Both the position numbers and the translations under genes were made by a program. From Plasmodium malariae (taxonomy: Eukaryota; Apicomplexa; Aconoidasida; Haemosporida; Plasmodiidae), in assembly GCF_900090045.1 (NCBI RefSeq), contig NW_021638291.1, positions 1 through 64,000 of the forward strand: a stretch of 64,000 nt of DNA. Reading direction: 5' to 3'. Positions 51,200 through 63,052 of this stretch are shown piece after piece; positions within the stretch are counted from its first letter, which is position 1, and the number at the start of each line of letters is the position of its first letter. Below the pieces are notes generated by a model. The model searched no databases. It was not told the DNA's origin and saw only the letters and a program-made list of their open reading frames with translations.

Positions 51200-52191
51200 A
51201 TGAATTTAATTCTATTTATTATAATTGTCGCGTTTTTCCTTTTAACTTTTATTTGCCAATTTTATGATGATTTCGTAAGAAAATATTTTAAAAATAAATT
51301 TGTGTCATTCATGAATTTTGTATGCTTTTTTTTGTTAATACTTTTTGTTAGAATGAAATTAATTATACTTTTAAATTACGAATATATGCTTTAATTTTTT
51401 AGAATACGTTTAACAAATATTTGAAAGAAAAGCACAATTTTGGTATAAAAATGGATAGAAGAAATTATCGATTATTGGAAAAGTGTTCGCAGAATAAACT
51501 TTCTAGAAGTGTAAAATTAATGCAACAGTTACCAAATAATGGAATACGAGAGAAAAATGATACATCTTATTACGAAATGGGCGTCGCAAGACAAATGAAA
51601 CTGTCAAATAGAGCTTTATCAAACGATGAAGAAGATAATAAACAGTCTATGAAAAATAAAACTTGTATATTTGAAACAAAAAAATATTCCCATTTAGAAA
51701 AAAAAATATTCAAAGAACTGGATTATATGGATTTTCTTAAAAGGAACAGGACAATTAGTGATAAGGTTTACAAAAAAATAATACTTAAAAAATACGGATT
51801 ACGATATGCTTTACCTCTATTAATATTTGTATTGTTATTAATATCACTTATATTGGATTATTCTTGTTCTTACGGAATTAAAAGATGGTTGTTTAAGGTA
51901 TTGAAACTCTTATCACCTGATTGGTTCAAGAACTTACATAAATTTCTGAGAACTTCTTATTTAGGTAGTTTCTTCAAGTTTATGAAAAAAGTAAAAAAAA
52001 AGGTACCTTCTAATGGTGGTGGTAAAAGTAAGACTGTGACGATCATAACTGAATCTTATGTAAGCAGTTTTATGATTTATCTAATTTATGTCTTACCTTT
52101 CATTATATTAGGTACCACACTTGTATTAGCGATTATATACTACCATAAAAAAGTTAAAAAATTTGAAAAAATTAGGTTCAGGAAAAGATAA
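51200..52191 (+). CDS. fam-l exported protein with shortened exon 1
   Basis: Intact two-exon fam-l gene of 287 residues. Exon 1 is 51200-51274 (MNLILFIIIVAFFLLTFICQ), ending at a GTAAGA donor. The intron is 51275-51402, and exon 2 is 51403-52191, opening NTFNKYLKEK. The usual N-terminal MEQK... is missing: the start is four codons further in than in the paralogues and no upstream in-frame ATG remains. Landmarks: PEXEL-like RLLEK at residue 48; CIFETKKYSHLEKKIFKEL at about 113-131; helices at about 159-178 and 248-272; and the tail YYHKKVKKFEKIRFRKR. The unspliced frame 51200-51394 runs into the intron and is not a separate gene. Presumed exported; function unknown. Confidence 0.88.
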
Positions 52192-54359
52192 GTAAATAAG
52201 ATTATATATATGTTTTTATAAAGAAATAATTTATATGAAATAATATCCGCAATATCGTTATTTATATATTTATTAAAAATAACTATAATTAACTAAATTT
52301 TGCAATTACTCGTGCATATACGCGCCATACTTTACACACAAGAAAAAAATACGTTCATATCTTTTTAGTGAATTTTAACGTTTTAATATATTTGAATTTT
52401 TATCATAATGTATTTTTTATGTTAAATATATATGTCATAATACATATATTTTTTTCCTATTTAGATTCATTTTTATAAAAACCCTATATTTGTACATAAA
52501 AATTAATATATAATAGAAAACTTCAAATGATTTTATAGAATTTTTTTGATATTTTTTATTCTAACTAAAAAGTGATTTTTATCGTATATCTTGTTCTAGT
52601 ACAAAATTATTATTTTTTCAGGTTATTAGGAAAATATATTATTAGTTTTAAATTATCAATAAATGTATGCTCTTTGCTATTCATTGAAAGAAAGTTAATA
52701 TATTTTGTTTTGTTGATATGTATACATACTTTGTTTTATAGTAATAAAATTTCATAAATGTCTGTATGAATCTATGTTATGATTATTGGTAATAAAAAAA
52801 TATTTATGTTTATTATTAAAATATAACAATATATATTTAATTTTTTTTTTGAACATATTTTCTATTTTTCATGCATATAACGATAGGAAGAAGAAGCTAC
52901 TATAATTTTAAAAATATATATAATTATGAATATATGTTTTTATTCAAAATTAATAATGCATTTATATTTATAACGCTCATATCTAAATAAAATGAAATTA
53001 AAAAAACTATTTATTATGTATTTGTAAATAATGCATAGGTATATAAATTTTTTTTTTTTGGTCACATAAGTTTTATTTTGTTGAATTTAAGAGCCCTATA
53101 TTTTTTGTACAACGTTGACTTATATAAGTTTAAGGTATATGATTTCATAAATGAATGTTTTATTAATAATTTTCGTGAATGAATTTTACATAATAAATAT
53201 TTTTTAATGAAATCATATGAAAATTACAATATAATTTTAATACGCATTTTATATATCACATTTACTTGCTCTTAAAAAGTATTTTTTAATTATTAAAATA
53301 ATACATGCATGTTTTTTTCTTTGTAAAAATATAATAAAGTGATAGATAATAGCAGTGTTATATATGCGAATTAGTGTGTATAGTGAAAGGGAAGAAATTT
53401 ATAATAAAAATATTAATATAAAATATTTATATGTATTTTATTTATATAATATGAATTATATCTGTATATTATTATAATTTTTTCTTCTGTTATTGCGATA
53501 TATATATATAAAATAATTATATTACGATATTATTATTTTTTTTTTAAATAATACGATATTTTGTTTTAGTAATATTTATAAGACATAAAATGGGAATATT
53601 CTAAAAAAATCGAAAAATTTGAAGTTGAATTATTTAAAACTGTTACATATTTAGCTGTATAAGAAAAATAAAATAAATAAATATTAAGTTGTAATACATT
53701 ATATATTAGTATATATATTATATTATTTGATTTATATTCGCATATATGTATCTGCACGTGTTTTCAATATTAAAAATGTAAACTTATTTAACTATTTTTA
53801 TTTTTTATTAAGCATTAAAAAAAATTATTATGTTATATTTTTCTAAAAAGAATTTACTAAAATTTTTCATCTTTTATTTTTTAATAATACATTAATAGTT
53901 AATAATATTAATAATTAAAAAATATTTAAAAATATACAGATTATATGGGAAAAATTGAAAAACGATGTTAAATAAAAGAAAGAATATGTCTAATACATAA
54001 AAATGAGATATATATTACAAAAATATTCTTTAATATAAGATATAAAAACTATTTTTATTTGAATTGCAAAATTAAAGGAAAAATTATAATAATAAGAAAT
54101 TATCTTGCAATTAGAAGAAGATATTTGTAAATTATTTATTTTTATTCCCTAAAATTATTAGTTTTTCATTTATATGTACTTTTATACCGTACATGAATTT
54201 TATATAACGAAATATTCTGTTTTAATGTAATTCCAAGAAGGAATATTAGTAGAGTATTTTGAACAGGTTTCTCTTTGCCATTGATAATTAAGTATAATTT
54301 TTTATGAACAAAAAAAAATAGAAAAAGACTTTTTTTTAATCTTTTGCTTATTAGGTTTT
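52192..54359. other. AT-rich spacer, no gene seen
   Basis: The 3' flank of fam-l. Frames at 52572-52757 and 53566-53757 (- strand) have no family motif. Confidence 0.35.
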
Positions 54360-54942
54360 TAATTTTCCCTGTAGCTGTTATTCTTCTAATTGTATGTATA
54401 TTTATTTTTTATATAAGTTTGAATTATATTCTAATATATACAAACATATATGATTAAAAAATATAAATTACATATCTATATATCCATACAAGGTTCTTAA
54501 CAACTTAAATTGACTCTTTCGTTTCATTTTTATATTTCTCCTTTTTACCCCGCTTTTTTCTTTTTTTTTTTGCATTTAGTTTTCGAAAAATTAAAATAAA
54601 ATAATAACATATTATTAAATATTAATGGAATTATTTCTTGTGTATACTTTTCTAAATTAAGGTAAAGCATAAATTGCATTTTGCAGTTGTGAAGAGACAC
54701 TGAAATGCGAGTATTACCCTGACCTGTTGTAATAATTGGAATGATAAATGTAACTATAATTGTAAATTTTACTTTATTTTCTGCGTTTTGTATACTATTT
54801 TTTACCATAGGCTTAGATATTAATGGAGTATGCATGAAAAAATTTTAATAATTGTAAAAAGTGAAAACTGCATACATTATCAATATGTACGGGTATGAAT
54901 TATCTATATGATAATCCTAAGCATTTATATTTATTTTTTTAG

Positions 54943-55280
54943 GATACAAGAATCTCTATCAAGACAACTTATTCACGTAGAAAGAATGTCACTCCGATGG
55001 TGTAGAAAATGGAGAGTAAGCAAATTCCTATCTTACGAAACGATGCGTAACTGGTAGAAAATGAAAATAAGAAATATATAAAAATGTAAAATAAAATGAA
55101 ATGTTATTTATAATGATACAAAATATATGTATAATTGTAAACTTTTGAAATTAATTTTTTCCCCCTTTTTTTTCTATATTAAGAAAACAATTACAAAGAT
55201 GCTTTTGTAAAAACGAAGATATACCTGCATTTTCAAGTTTTATTCAAAAGTAACAGAAAAAAAGGGAAGTGTAATTGTTT
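54943..55280 (+). other. Exon-like segment pair with conserved splice sites (copy 2)
   Basis: A T-rich tract ends in AG at 54941-54942. It is followed by a 73-base segment up to a strong donor (GAGA|GTAAGC, GT at 55016), and a second pyrimidine tract ends in AAG at 55183, followed by AAAACAATTACAAAGATGC. Order, spacing and edge sequences match 41435-41760. Coding potential is poor. Confidence 0.35.
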
Positions 55281-55437
55281 GCAGATTTTTTTTTTATTTA
55301 TTACTGCATCCCTTAATTGGTATAAAAAACATAAAATTTACGAAATAAAGAAGTAATTGTATATTCTCGAGACTTGTACGTACTAGAGCTGAAAAAAATT
55401 GTTTTAAAAGAATTTATAATAATCAATCATGCTACTT

Positions 55438-55555
55438 TATCGTGTACATGTACATGTGCGTATAAATATGAGCTTATGTACAGGTATGTATGTACTTATG
55501 TGTAGGTGCAAGTGTACCTGCACATATGTATACTTACATAGTGTACTATATCCAT
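55438..55555. repeat. TG/CA-rich alternating purine-pyrimidine patch
   Basis: A run of GTACATGTACATGTGCG-type sequence continues as TG/CA steps to about 55555 and is much less AT-rich than its surroundings. The corresponding site in block B (41945-41980) is also GC-richer, with 'gcgcatgggcgcgtgcc'. It is a positionally conserved compositional island, not a gene. Confidence 0.4.
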
Positions 55556-58500
55556 TTACATATTTTAATATATGTACTTTCTTATATTTAAAAATACTTA
55601 TCGTTACTTTTAAACTTGTAAAAACATGTTAAATTATTTGACTATATTATCAAAAGAGGCGATGTAAGCTTGTTGTCTAATATAAACAGAGGGCACTTAA
55701 AAATAATAACAAATAAAACATATATGATATATCTTTGCCAGATTAATTTATCTATTTAATCTCATAAAATCATTACAAAAATGCCTTATTACGGTTGAGC
55801 TTAATACATATATATGTAAATTTCTTTTTATGTTGTTTTACTCATTTTATGTGACCGGCAAAAGAAATTCATGGGAAAAATATTTTTATAAAGACACTAA
55901 TGCTAATTCAATCCGTTTAAAGCAAGATAAATAAAATAAGGTATTTATCATAGGAGTACAATTATATGTCAATAACTGAAACAATTTAAGTATACAACTG
56001 AATTCATATCTATGAAGTTAATAGGGTAGTATTACACACGATTATATATTTTTCTATGTATAGGACAAGCGCGAATATATATATCATTTTTTATACTATT
56101 TTTCCTTGTATATTTTTTATTATTTATGCCCAAATGTCATAAAGGGTAAAACATGTGTACATATATATATATGTATACAAACGTTTGCCTATTGGAAATT
56201 TATTTACATGTCATTACTGATATTACTAACTTATGTTCATCCGTTATAGATACGAACAATTTAGAATAACGTCAAGTGCATAAGAGAGTATGAAAAGGAT
56301 GATAAAATTCAGATAAATGACAATGGAAAGTAAGAGCAATGCATGAAGTTCGTTGAAACATGTACTTCTCTTACGGATGTTAATAAGGAAAAAGGAAAAA
56401 TAGATATATATTATAAGTCACCTGAACAGTAAACTTTTAAAATTAATTATTTAGAAAGGAAATTCATTTAACTGTAGTCCAATTTACATTACGTCAAAAT
56501 TGTTAACGTACTTTTGATTAGCTCTATTAAAGATATTTATATGGGAATTAATGAATTCATTCATCGTAAGCATAGAGGAAGCAAAAAAAAAAAAAGAATA
56601 CAAAAAATACAAAAGAATAAGAAGTAAAGTTAAAAGCGAATACACGAAATTAAATAGTTTGTCATGGTATGACAGAAAAAATTTCGCATAAGTAAATAAG
56701 TGTAAGTAAACATGAACTATAATTATATGTTTATGCATATGTTCACAATTTACACCATCGTTGAGATAGTATCTAAAGAAATATACACATGTAATAATAA
56801 ATAGTATGCACAAGGAAATTACATGTGCAAGTTTACTTTTAATGAATGAATTTATATGGAATATCGAAAAAGAAAAAAATTATAATTAGATATTTTTTTT
56901 TTTAAAAATTCCCTTAGATATACATATGTTATCTTATCCGTAGTAAGAAAGTGTTAAATATGTTTTGAAGAAATTAAATTAATTAGAAAAAATAAATATC
57001 TGTAAAGTTCTAAAGTAGAATGAAATACATATATATAAAACTCGTAATGATCCTAGTTTTAGGGAATATATTAACATATATAAGTTTGCGTGGACATATT
57101 TCAATAGACTTCATGGTTGCAATAGTTCTGTAAAAAGATTTAGTAGTTGTATAATAAGGATAACTGTAAAAATATTACTTAATGAAACAATGTAAAAATA
57201 ATAATTTAGCTGAACCTATGTATAGAGCAAATTAATTAATTTTTAAAAAAATATTAAAATAAAAAAAGACATATACCCTATTATTATATCATTAAGAACA
57301 TGCTAAATTAGAACAAACATAATCTATGAAAACAAAAGTTATATATATGGGAAATGATTATTACAAATGATATTATATCTACAATATTCTAAAAAAATAT
57401 TAATACATTAATGTAAATATAAATGAATTAATAGATATAACTATATGAATTAAATGTATATATTTAATAACGCTAATCACCTGTGTTATATGACTTCACT
57501 TATAACGTGACTAAATATTTCAAGAAAAATAAAAATTGTTTATAGTTAATACTGTCATTTTACTGAATATGTATGATTAACTGTTTTAAATTTACATTGA
57601 TTTTTTTTATGAGTACAATATGGATAAAATAATATAGGAAAAATATAATGCTATAAAAATTACTAATTCCATTAATTACACGGAATATTAGAAAATAGAA
57701 AATATATAGACGTTTACATGTTTATATAATATTTATTATTACATGTTATATATATTTTTATTATTTATTAAAAAGCGCTATAGTATTATTTTATATGATC
57801 ACAAAATTGTAAATTTTGACGATGTAATGGACACCCATATGAAGGTATTGTTTAAAGGAATTTAAAAAATTTTTTTTTAATTATATATATACCAATATAT
57901 ATATACTCTATAATTATGAAAACACTAAATAAAAAAATAACTTTTTTATTATTGTGAAATACTGTAATATGATAAAAATTATATGGCATACTATAAATTT
58001 CAAGATTTTACATATTTCTTATCAATTACATAAAAGCTATAGTTTAATATATGATTTGTGGTAATATTTATTTATAAATTAATAAAAAATACATTCACTA
58101 TTAATTCCTGCATAATGCTATTAAAAAGGAAAATAATGAATTATGAATTTTCCTTTATTGTATTATATGTTATTTTTTATATATTTTTTTAATATATCTT
58201 ATCTATATAATTTTATATTCTAAATTATTTAAAGTATTTTTTTATGGTAATTTTTTTTATTTAAATTATAACATTTACTAATTGCATTTCTCTGTCTGCA
58301 ATTACTTTTTTATTCTTTTTTTCAAAATTATCATTTCTATAAATATTATAAATTTATTTTTTTTTTCAAAAAAAAATGAAAAAAGAAAATATAAATTTAG
58401 TATTTGTTAAATTTAATAAGATTTATTTTAGCTATTATAAAAAAATATACTTTTTTTATTAAATATAAATTTTAGTATTCCATATAAACAATATGATTAG

Positions 58501-59492
58501 GAGTATATAAAAAAGATAGATTAGACAGTACATTTTAAAAAATTAATATTGTGTATGCAAACTAAATCCTATAATATCATTTCGAAATTTTTCTTGTATA
58601 AATATTTTATATGTCCTAGGTATATCGCACATGTTAAATTATAATTTATGCTGTAAGAAAAAACTTGTCTTATTTCTTTATTTTCTTTTTCCTAGAATAC
58701 TATTATACATTATAAAATATTCTTGTATTTTTCAATTATAAAATAATTTATAAAGTGCATAACTTGTAAAAATAACAGATATTATTAGTAGGAACCTTAG
58801 ACAAAAAGTAATAACTATAATCTTAATATATGCTAATGCACCACTTCTTTTAGCATATATTTTATTTATCCTAATTGTAAAAAAAATTACTAACGTATGC
58901 TCAAAACTATTTTATTTTATTTTTTTTTTGAAAAGTATTGATAACAAAAATTTAGAATTGTTCTTTTAAACCATTATGATATATATATTTTTTTTGAGAA
59001 TAAACTGATAAAATTAGTTCTACTAGAAATTATTATATTTAATGTTGCTTTTTTATAACGAGCTTTATTGGAAATATTTAAAATAATATTTATAATATGA
59101 TCATTTCCTTTTTATCCTTTATGTATGCATTTTATTGGTGAATTTACTACAATTTTAACTAAATAAAATATCAAAGCATTTAACTATACCCTTTTATCAA
59201 TACCTTGTATATATACATCAAAATTTGTACCTACATATGTACGTTTTAAAATTAATACCATAGTAAAAGGAAAAAACTTATATTTTATTTAAAACATATA
59301 CATTTATTCTTTTTATTTGGATAAATTCTTATTTTAATAATGCTATATGAATATAATATAGAAGAAGGCTTTCTATATATTTTTATCTTCTTCATGTTGT
59401 ATATACAAATATATACTTATAAGAAATTTTCCCTTATGTGGGAGTAAATTTTTGGCATTATAAATAATAAAAATATTATTTTTTCTTTGTTG

Positions 59493-59980
59493 TGTACCTC
59501 TGATAAATCTTTAGATAATTAGAACGGTACAGATGAAACGTTAGACTCAACAAATTATATATTATTATTAGAAAATAAGGGGGAACTTATTATATGGGAA
59601 TAATAATATATTATTTGGAAATTGATATTATGATTTAGACAATTATTATGATAATGCTGAATTAGATTATGATGAAAAAGGTTGGTTAAAATTATTGATA
59701 ATTCTGGATTTGTATACAATAAATTAGAAAAAATATTGATGTATGTTATATATAATTCACTGGAAGAGATACATATATATTTCTTGAAAAAATATTATAT
59801 ATAGGATTTAATCCTATACATATATTCAGAAACGTAGATATCATATCGAGAAGAAAGGTTTAAAACATTTAGCATGTATGAATTCTCTTTAGCAATTACT
59901 CCATAAGATTTTTTTTACAGTTTTTATTACTTTTTTTATTTCTTATTCCATTGAGTAATTCTCTATATATACTAGGTTAA
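59493..59980 (+). pseudogene. Relic of a two-exon exported-protein gene (copy 2)
   Basis: Paralogue of the relic at 3788-4490. Exon 2 begins CTSDKSLDN and then TAG, followed by NGTDETLDS and YILLLENKG. The acidic middle DLDNYYDNAELDYDEKGWL (from 59632) is better preserved than in copy 1, and ERFKTFSMYEFSLA precedes a hydrophobic stretch (about 59905-59960). The acceptor AG of copy 1 is TG here ('tttgttgtgtacc'), so splicing is lost too. A worn exon 1 may lie at about 59310-59350 (LFFLFG, then a stop). The family is not identified; an exported membrane protein is likely. Confidence 0.5.
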
Positions 59981-61547
59981 GAACTACGAAGGAGATTAAT
60001 TTCTTCGGAGGAGATATATACATTTGTATTATTGTAAGTTACATTATTATATATTTTACTGCTTATAAATGTATCGGTAAAATTTTTAGAATAAACATTA
60101 TAAGCAAGAGGACATGAAATTAAAGGCTACTTATAATTAGTATACTGTTATGAGAAATATTTTTTTTAATGATCTATGAAAATTTTTCTTTATTATTAAT
60201 AAAATTGTGCTTAAAAAATATTAACTGCATATTCACAACTTGTTTTTATGTAACACATATAATATACAAATATATTTTAATACAGAAAAGCAAACAATTC
60301 TGCCTTAAATATTTATAATAGTTCGCATCTTCTATATTTGTTTTAGTATTATAATTTATTTTGGAGTGTAATTTGGTTCCATGCCATAAAAAATAGATGT
60401 AATATATTTTTCGGATAAATAAAAATGTGATATTGATATTTCTCAGTAGTTACAGTAAAGTATGTTCTTTACATACAATTTTTAGGCGTCCTAAATGTTT
60501 CGTTTGTATTTTTATTATAATATATACACGATCGATATTTTAATATGCACATTCACAATTTATATGACTTCTCTTATAAAGTAACTTATATTTTTAAAAA
60601 ATATACATTTTTTTTTTTTAGTTATTAATAAACGATTCAATTATTATTTTTAAAAATTTGTTATATTTTGCTTTTATTTTTAATATATTACACGGTTCCT
60701 CTTACACTAAAGTTAAAACTATGGGTTCTTTTGTGGTCATATGTATTTCTTATTTAAAGGTAAAAATAAGAGATCATCTTTATGAAAAATTTATTATGAT
60801 AATTATATGTTTCATAACTAAATTTATTTAAGATCTCTTTAATGAATATCTATATTTTTTTCATAGATCAATTATGAAATTATGAATAATTATGAATACT
60901 GTTTTTCTTTAATAATTTAATTATTAATAGAACTTTATCAATTTTTAGATTAATAAAACTTTATATTTAAATGAGAAACTTAAAATATATTTTTTATTTT
61001 ACTTTTTAATTTAGAAAATTATTAGTGCTAAAGTCTTTTTATAAAAATTATTAAAAATCTATGTAAAAATAAATTGACATATTATATTCATTATTAGTTC
61101 TAATGGAATTAAACATGTATATAATTATACCAAGATTATTCCTATGTTTATTCAAAAACTATTCTACCCTTTATTTGTTTATATATTATTTTTTTATATT
61201 ATTTCGTCTAAATATATATTAAATTAAACAAATAAAATGAAATAAGTTGATAAATTTACAAACTTTTCATTCATAAATAATAATACATATTACAGATGAT
61301 TAAATGTTATAACACTCGAAAGATATTTTACAAAAATAAAAGATGAGTCTTTATTTACCTTTTAAAATATATATATTTTTAGTTAATTAAATGATTTGTT
61401 ATAAATTTGATGTTTTATATATGTTCTAGCAGAAAAAAGAAAAATTAGATTTATGGTATACCTAATTCCAATAATGCAATATAAAAGAAAAATCTAAGAA
61501 AAATATTTTTTTCATCTATTACTTCTACTATTATTTTGTTATAATAA

Positions 61548-61712
61548 TTAATAGTTTCTTAAGAATAATAAGTTTTTCAAGAGTATAATAGTTATAAAAT
61601 TGGAGCCATTAATAGGAAAACATTGTTAAAATCAATAATATTTTTTTTAATGTATAAATAAACGAATTATCTATATTCTCTACATTCTATATTCCAAATA
61701 GAATCAATATTT
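61548..61712 (+). promoter_or_regulatory. Upstream element pair of fam-l 62038
   Basis: GTTATAATAATTAATAGTTT at 61548 (about -490) and CTATATTCTCTACATTCTAT at about 61671 (about -367), then ATCAATATTTCG. The order and mutual spacing match the other copies, but the pair sits about 50 bp closer to the ATG. Confidence 0.5.
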
Positions 61713-62037
61713 CGAATATTAAATAATCATAATATATTTTATATTATTTCAAAATGAATTAATAAAAATTTTTTCTAATTATTTTATTATATGAAATTAA
61801 TAATTTATATGCTTTAAGTATTTATTAATGATTTCAATTTATATAATTTTAATTAAAGTTTTTTTGTATCTGTTGTAAAAAAAATTATAGTTATATACTT
61901 CTTATTATGTTTCTACAAAATAAAAAAAAAATATATAAATAAAAAAACAATAATAGTGTCCATTATAATTAAAAGAATATTATATTATTTTTAATAGTAC
62001 CCCTTCTCAGAATATTACCGTTTTAATGATATACGTT

Positions 62038-63052
62038 ATGGGAAAAAAAGTTAAGTTACTGTTATTCTTTAAAATTTATAGTTTCATCTTTTTAAGTTGG
62101 ATATGTTATTTTCATAATTATAGGGTATGATAATATTATTTAAAAATAAACGTATGACTTACATTCTTCGTGCTTTATTTTTGTTAGTACTTTTTTTTAG
62201 TTCGAGATGATTCGTTTAAATAATGCATTTTTTTTTTTTTTTTTGCTTTTTCAGGGTATGCATAACAAAATTTTGGCTGAATGCTATAGAAATCATCAAA
62301 AATTATATGCACGAAATTATCAATTACTGGCAAAATATAAGACGGATAAGGCTTCAAGTATTGTATGTTTAAAAGAAGGGATACCAAATGGAGTAAACGA
62401 TGAAAAAGATATATATAATAATGATAAATGGGCAACAGAAAAAAGGAAATTATCAAATGGAAATTTATCACAAGGTGCAAGAGTCCACAAAAAAGATATA
62501 ATAAATAAATCTTGTATATTTGAAACAAAAAAATATTCCTATATAGAAAGAAAAATATTCAAGGAACTTGATTATGAGAATTTTGTTAAAAACAATAGGG
62601 CAATCAGTAATAAAGTTTACAAAAAAATAATACGAAAAAAATTGGGATCACTACTGAGGTCACCAATTCTCTTTTTGTTTTTTTTGTTATCAATAGGACT
62701 TATATTAGATGTATCTGCAAATTGTGGGTTTATATATGGGATTACCAAGTTATTGAACTTATTTGTAAGTGGCTGGTTCCGTACCTTATATGAAACATTG
62801 AGTTCGTCTTATATAAAATGGATGTTCCAGCCTATGGAAAAAACACCAAATCTTCTAAAAAAGCTTCAAAAAGTTCAGGGAATATTTAAAGATGCTGGGA
62901 AGGAAGCAGGATATAATTATGCGCCGGTTTTTTTTGGTTATCTAATCTATGTTATACCTTTTATTATATTAGGTATCACACTTATATTAGGAGTTTATTA
63001 TTACCATAAAAAAGTTAAAAAATATGAAAAAATTAAATTAAGGAAAGTATAA
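62038..63052 (+). CDS. fam-l exported protein
   Basis: Intact two-exon fam-l gene of 294 residues. Exon 1 is 62038-62124 (MGKKVKLLLFFKI..., donor GTATGA). The intron is 62125-62254, and exon 2 is 62255-63052, opening GMHNKILAEC. An alternative acceptor at 62199-62200 is also in frame and would add 18 residues including a Phe run. The downstream acceptor is preferred because it gives the usual intron length and aligns with the paralogues. Landmarks: RNYQLLAKY at about 49-57, where the usual PEXEL-like Arg is Gln (residue 52); CIFETKKYSYIERKIFKEL at about 116-134; helices at about 161-181 and 255-276; and the tail YYHKKVKKYEKIKLRKV. Presumed exported, although the changed RxL site makes export less certain. 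The - strand frame 62184-62528 is a shadow. Confidence 0.9.

Larger units (their letters stand above)
54360..62037 (+). repeat. Duplicated upstream block C (before fam-l 62038)
   Basis: The longest copy of the repeated upstream sequence. Its first part (54.55-56.2 kb) matches block B, and the part from about 55.64 kb matches block A to the fam-l start. It carries the exon-like pair (54943-55280), the frame 55429-55632, and the exported-protein relic (59493-59980). The patch around 56280-56480 is the counterpart of 660-860. It shares a 'gataaaattcagataaatga' segment and a later 'ggaaattcatttaactgtag' segment, the most conserved stretches seen between the copies. The - strand frames 54545-54835 and 56484-56813 do not correspond to open frames in the other copies. 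Confidence 0.65.

Noticed and set aside
51200..51394. Stand-alone 64-codon gene
   Set aside because: The first 25 codons are exon 1 of fam-l; the rest is intron read-through after the GTAAGA donor.
62184..62528. - strand frame opposite fam-l 62038
   Set aside because: Antisense shadow over the exon 2 start and the T tract of the intron.
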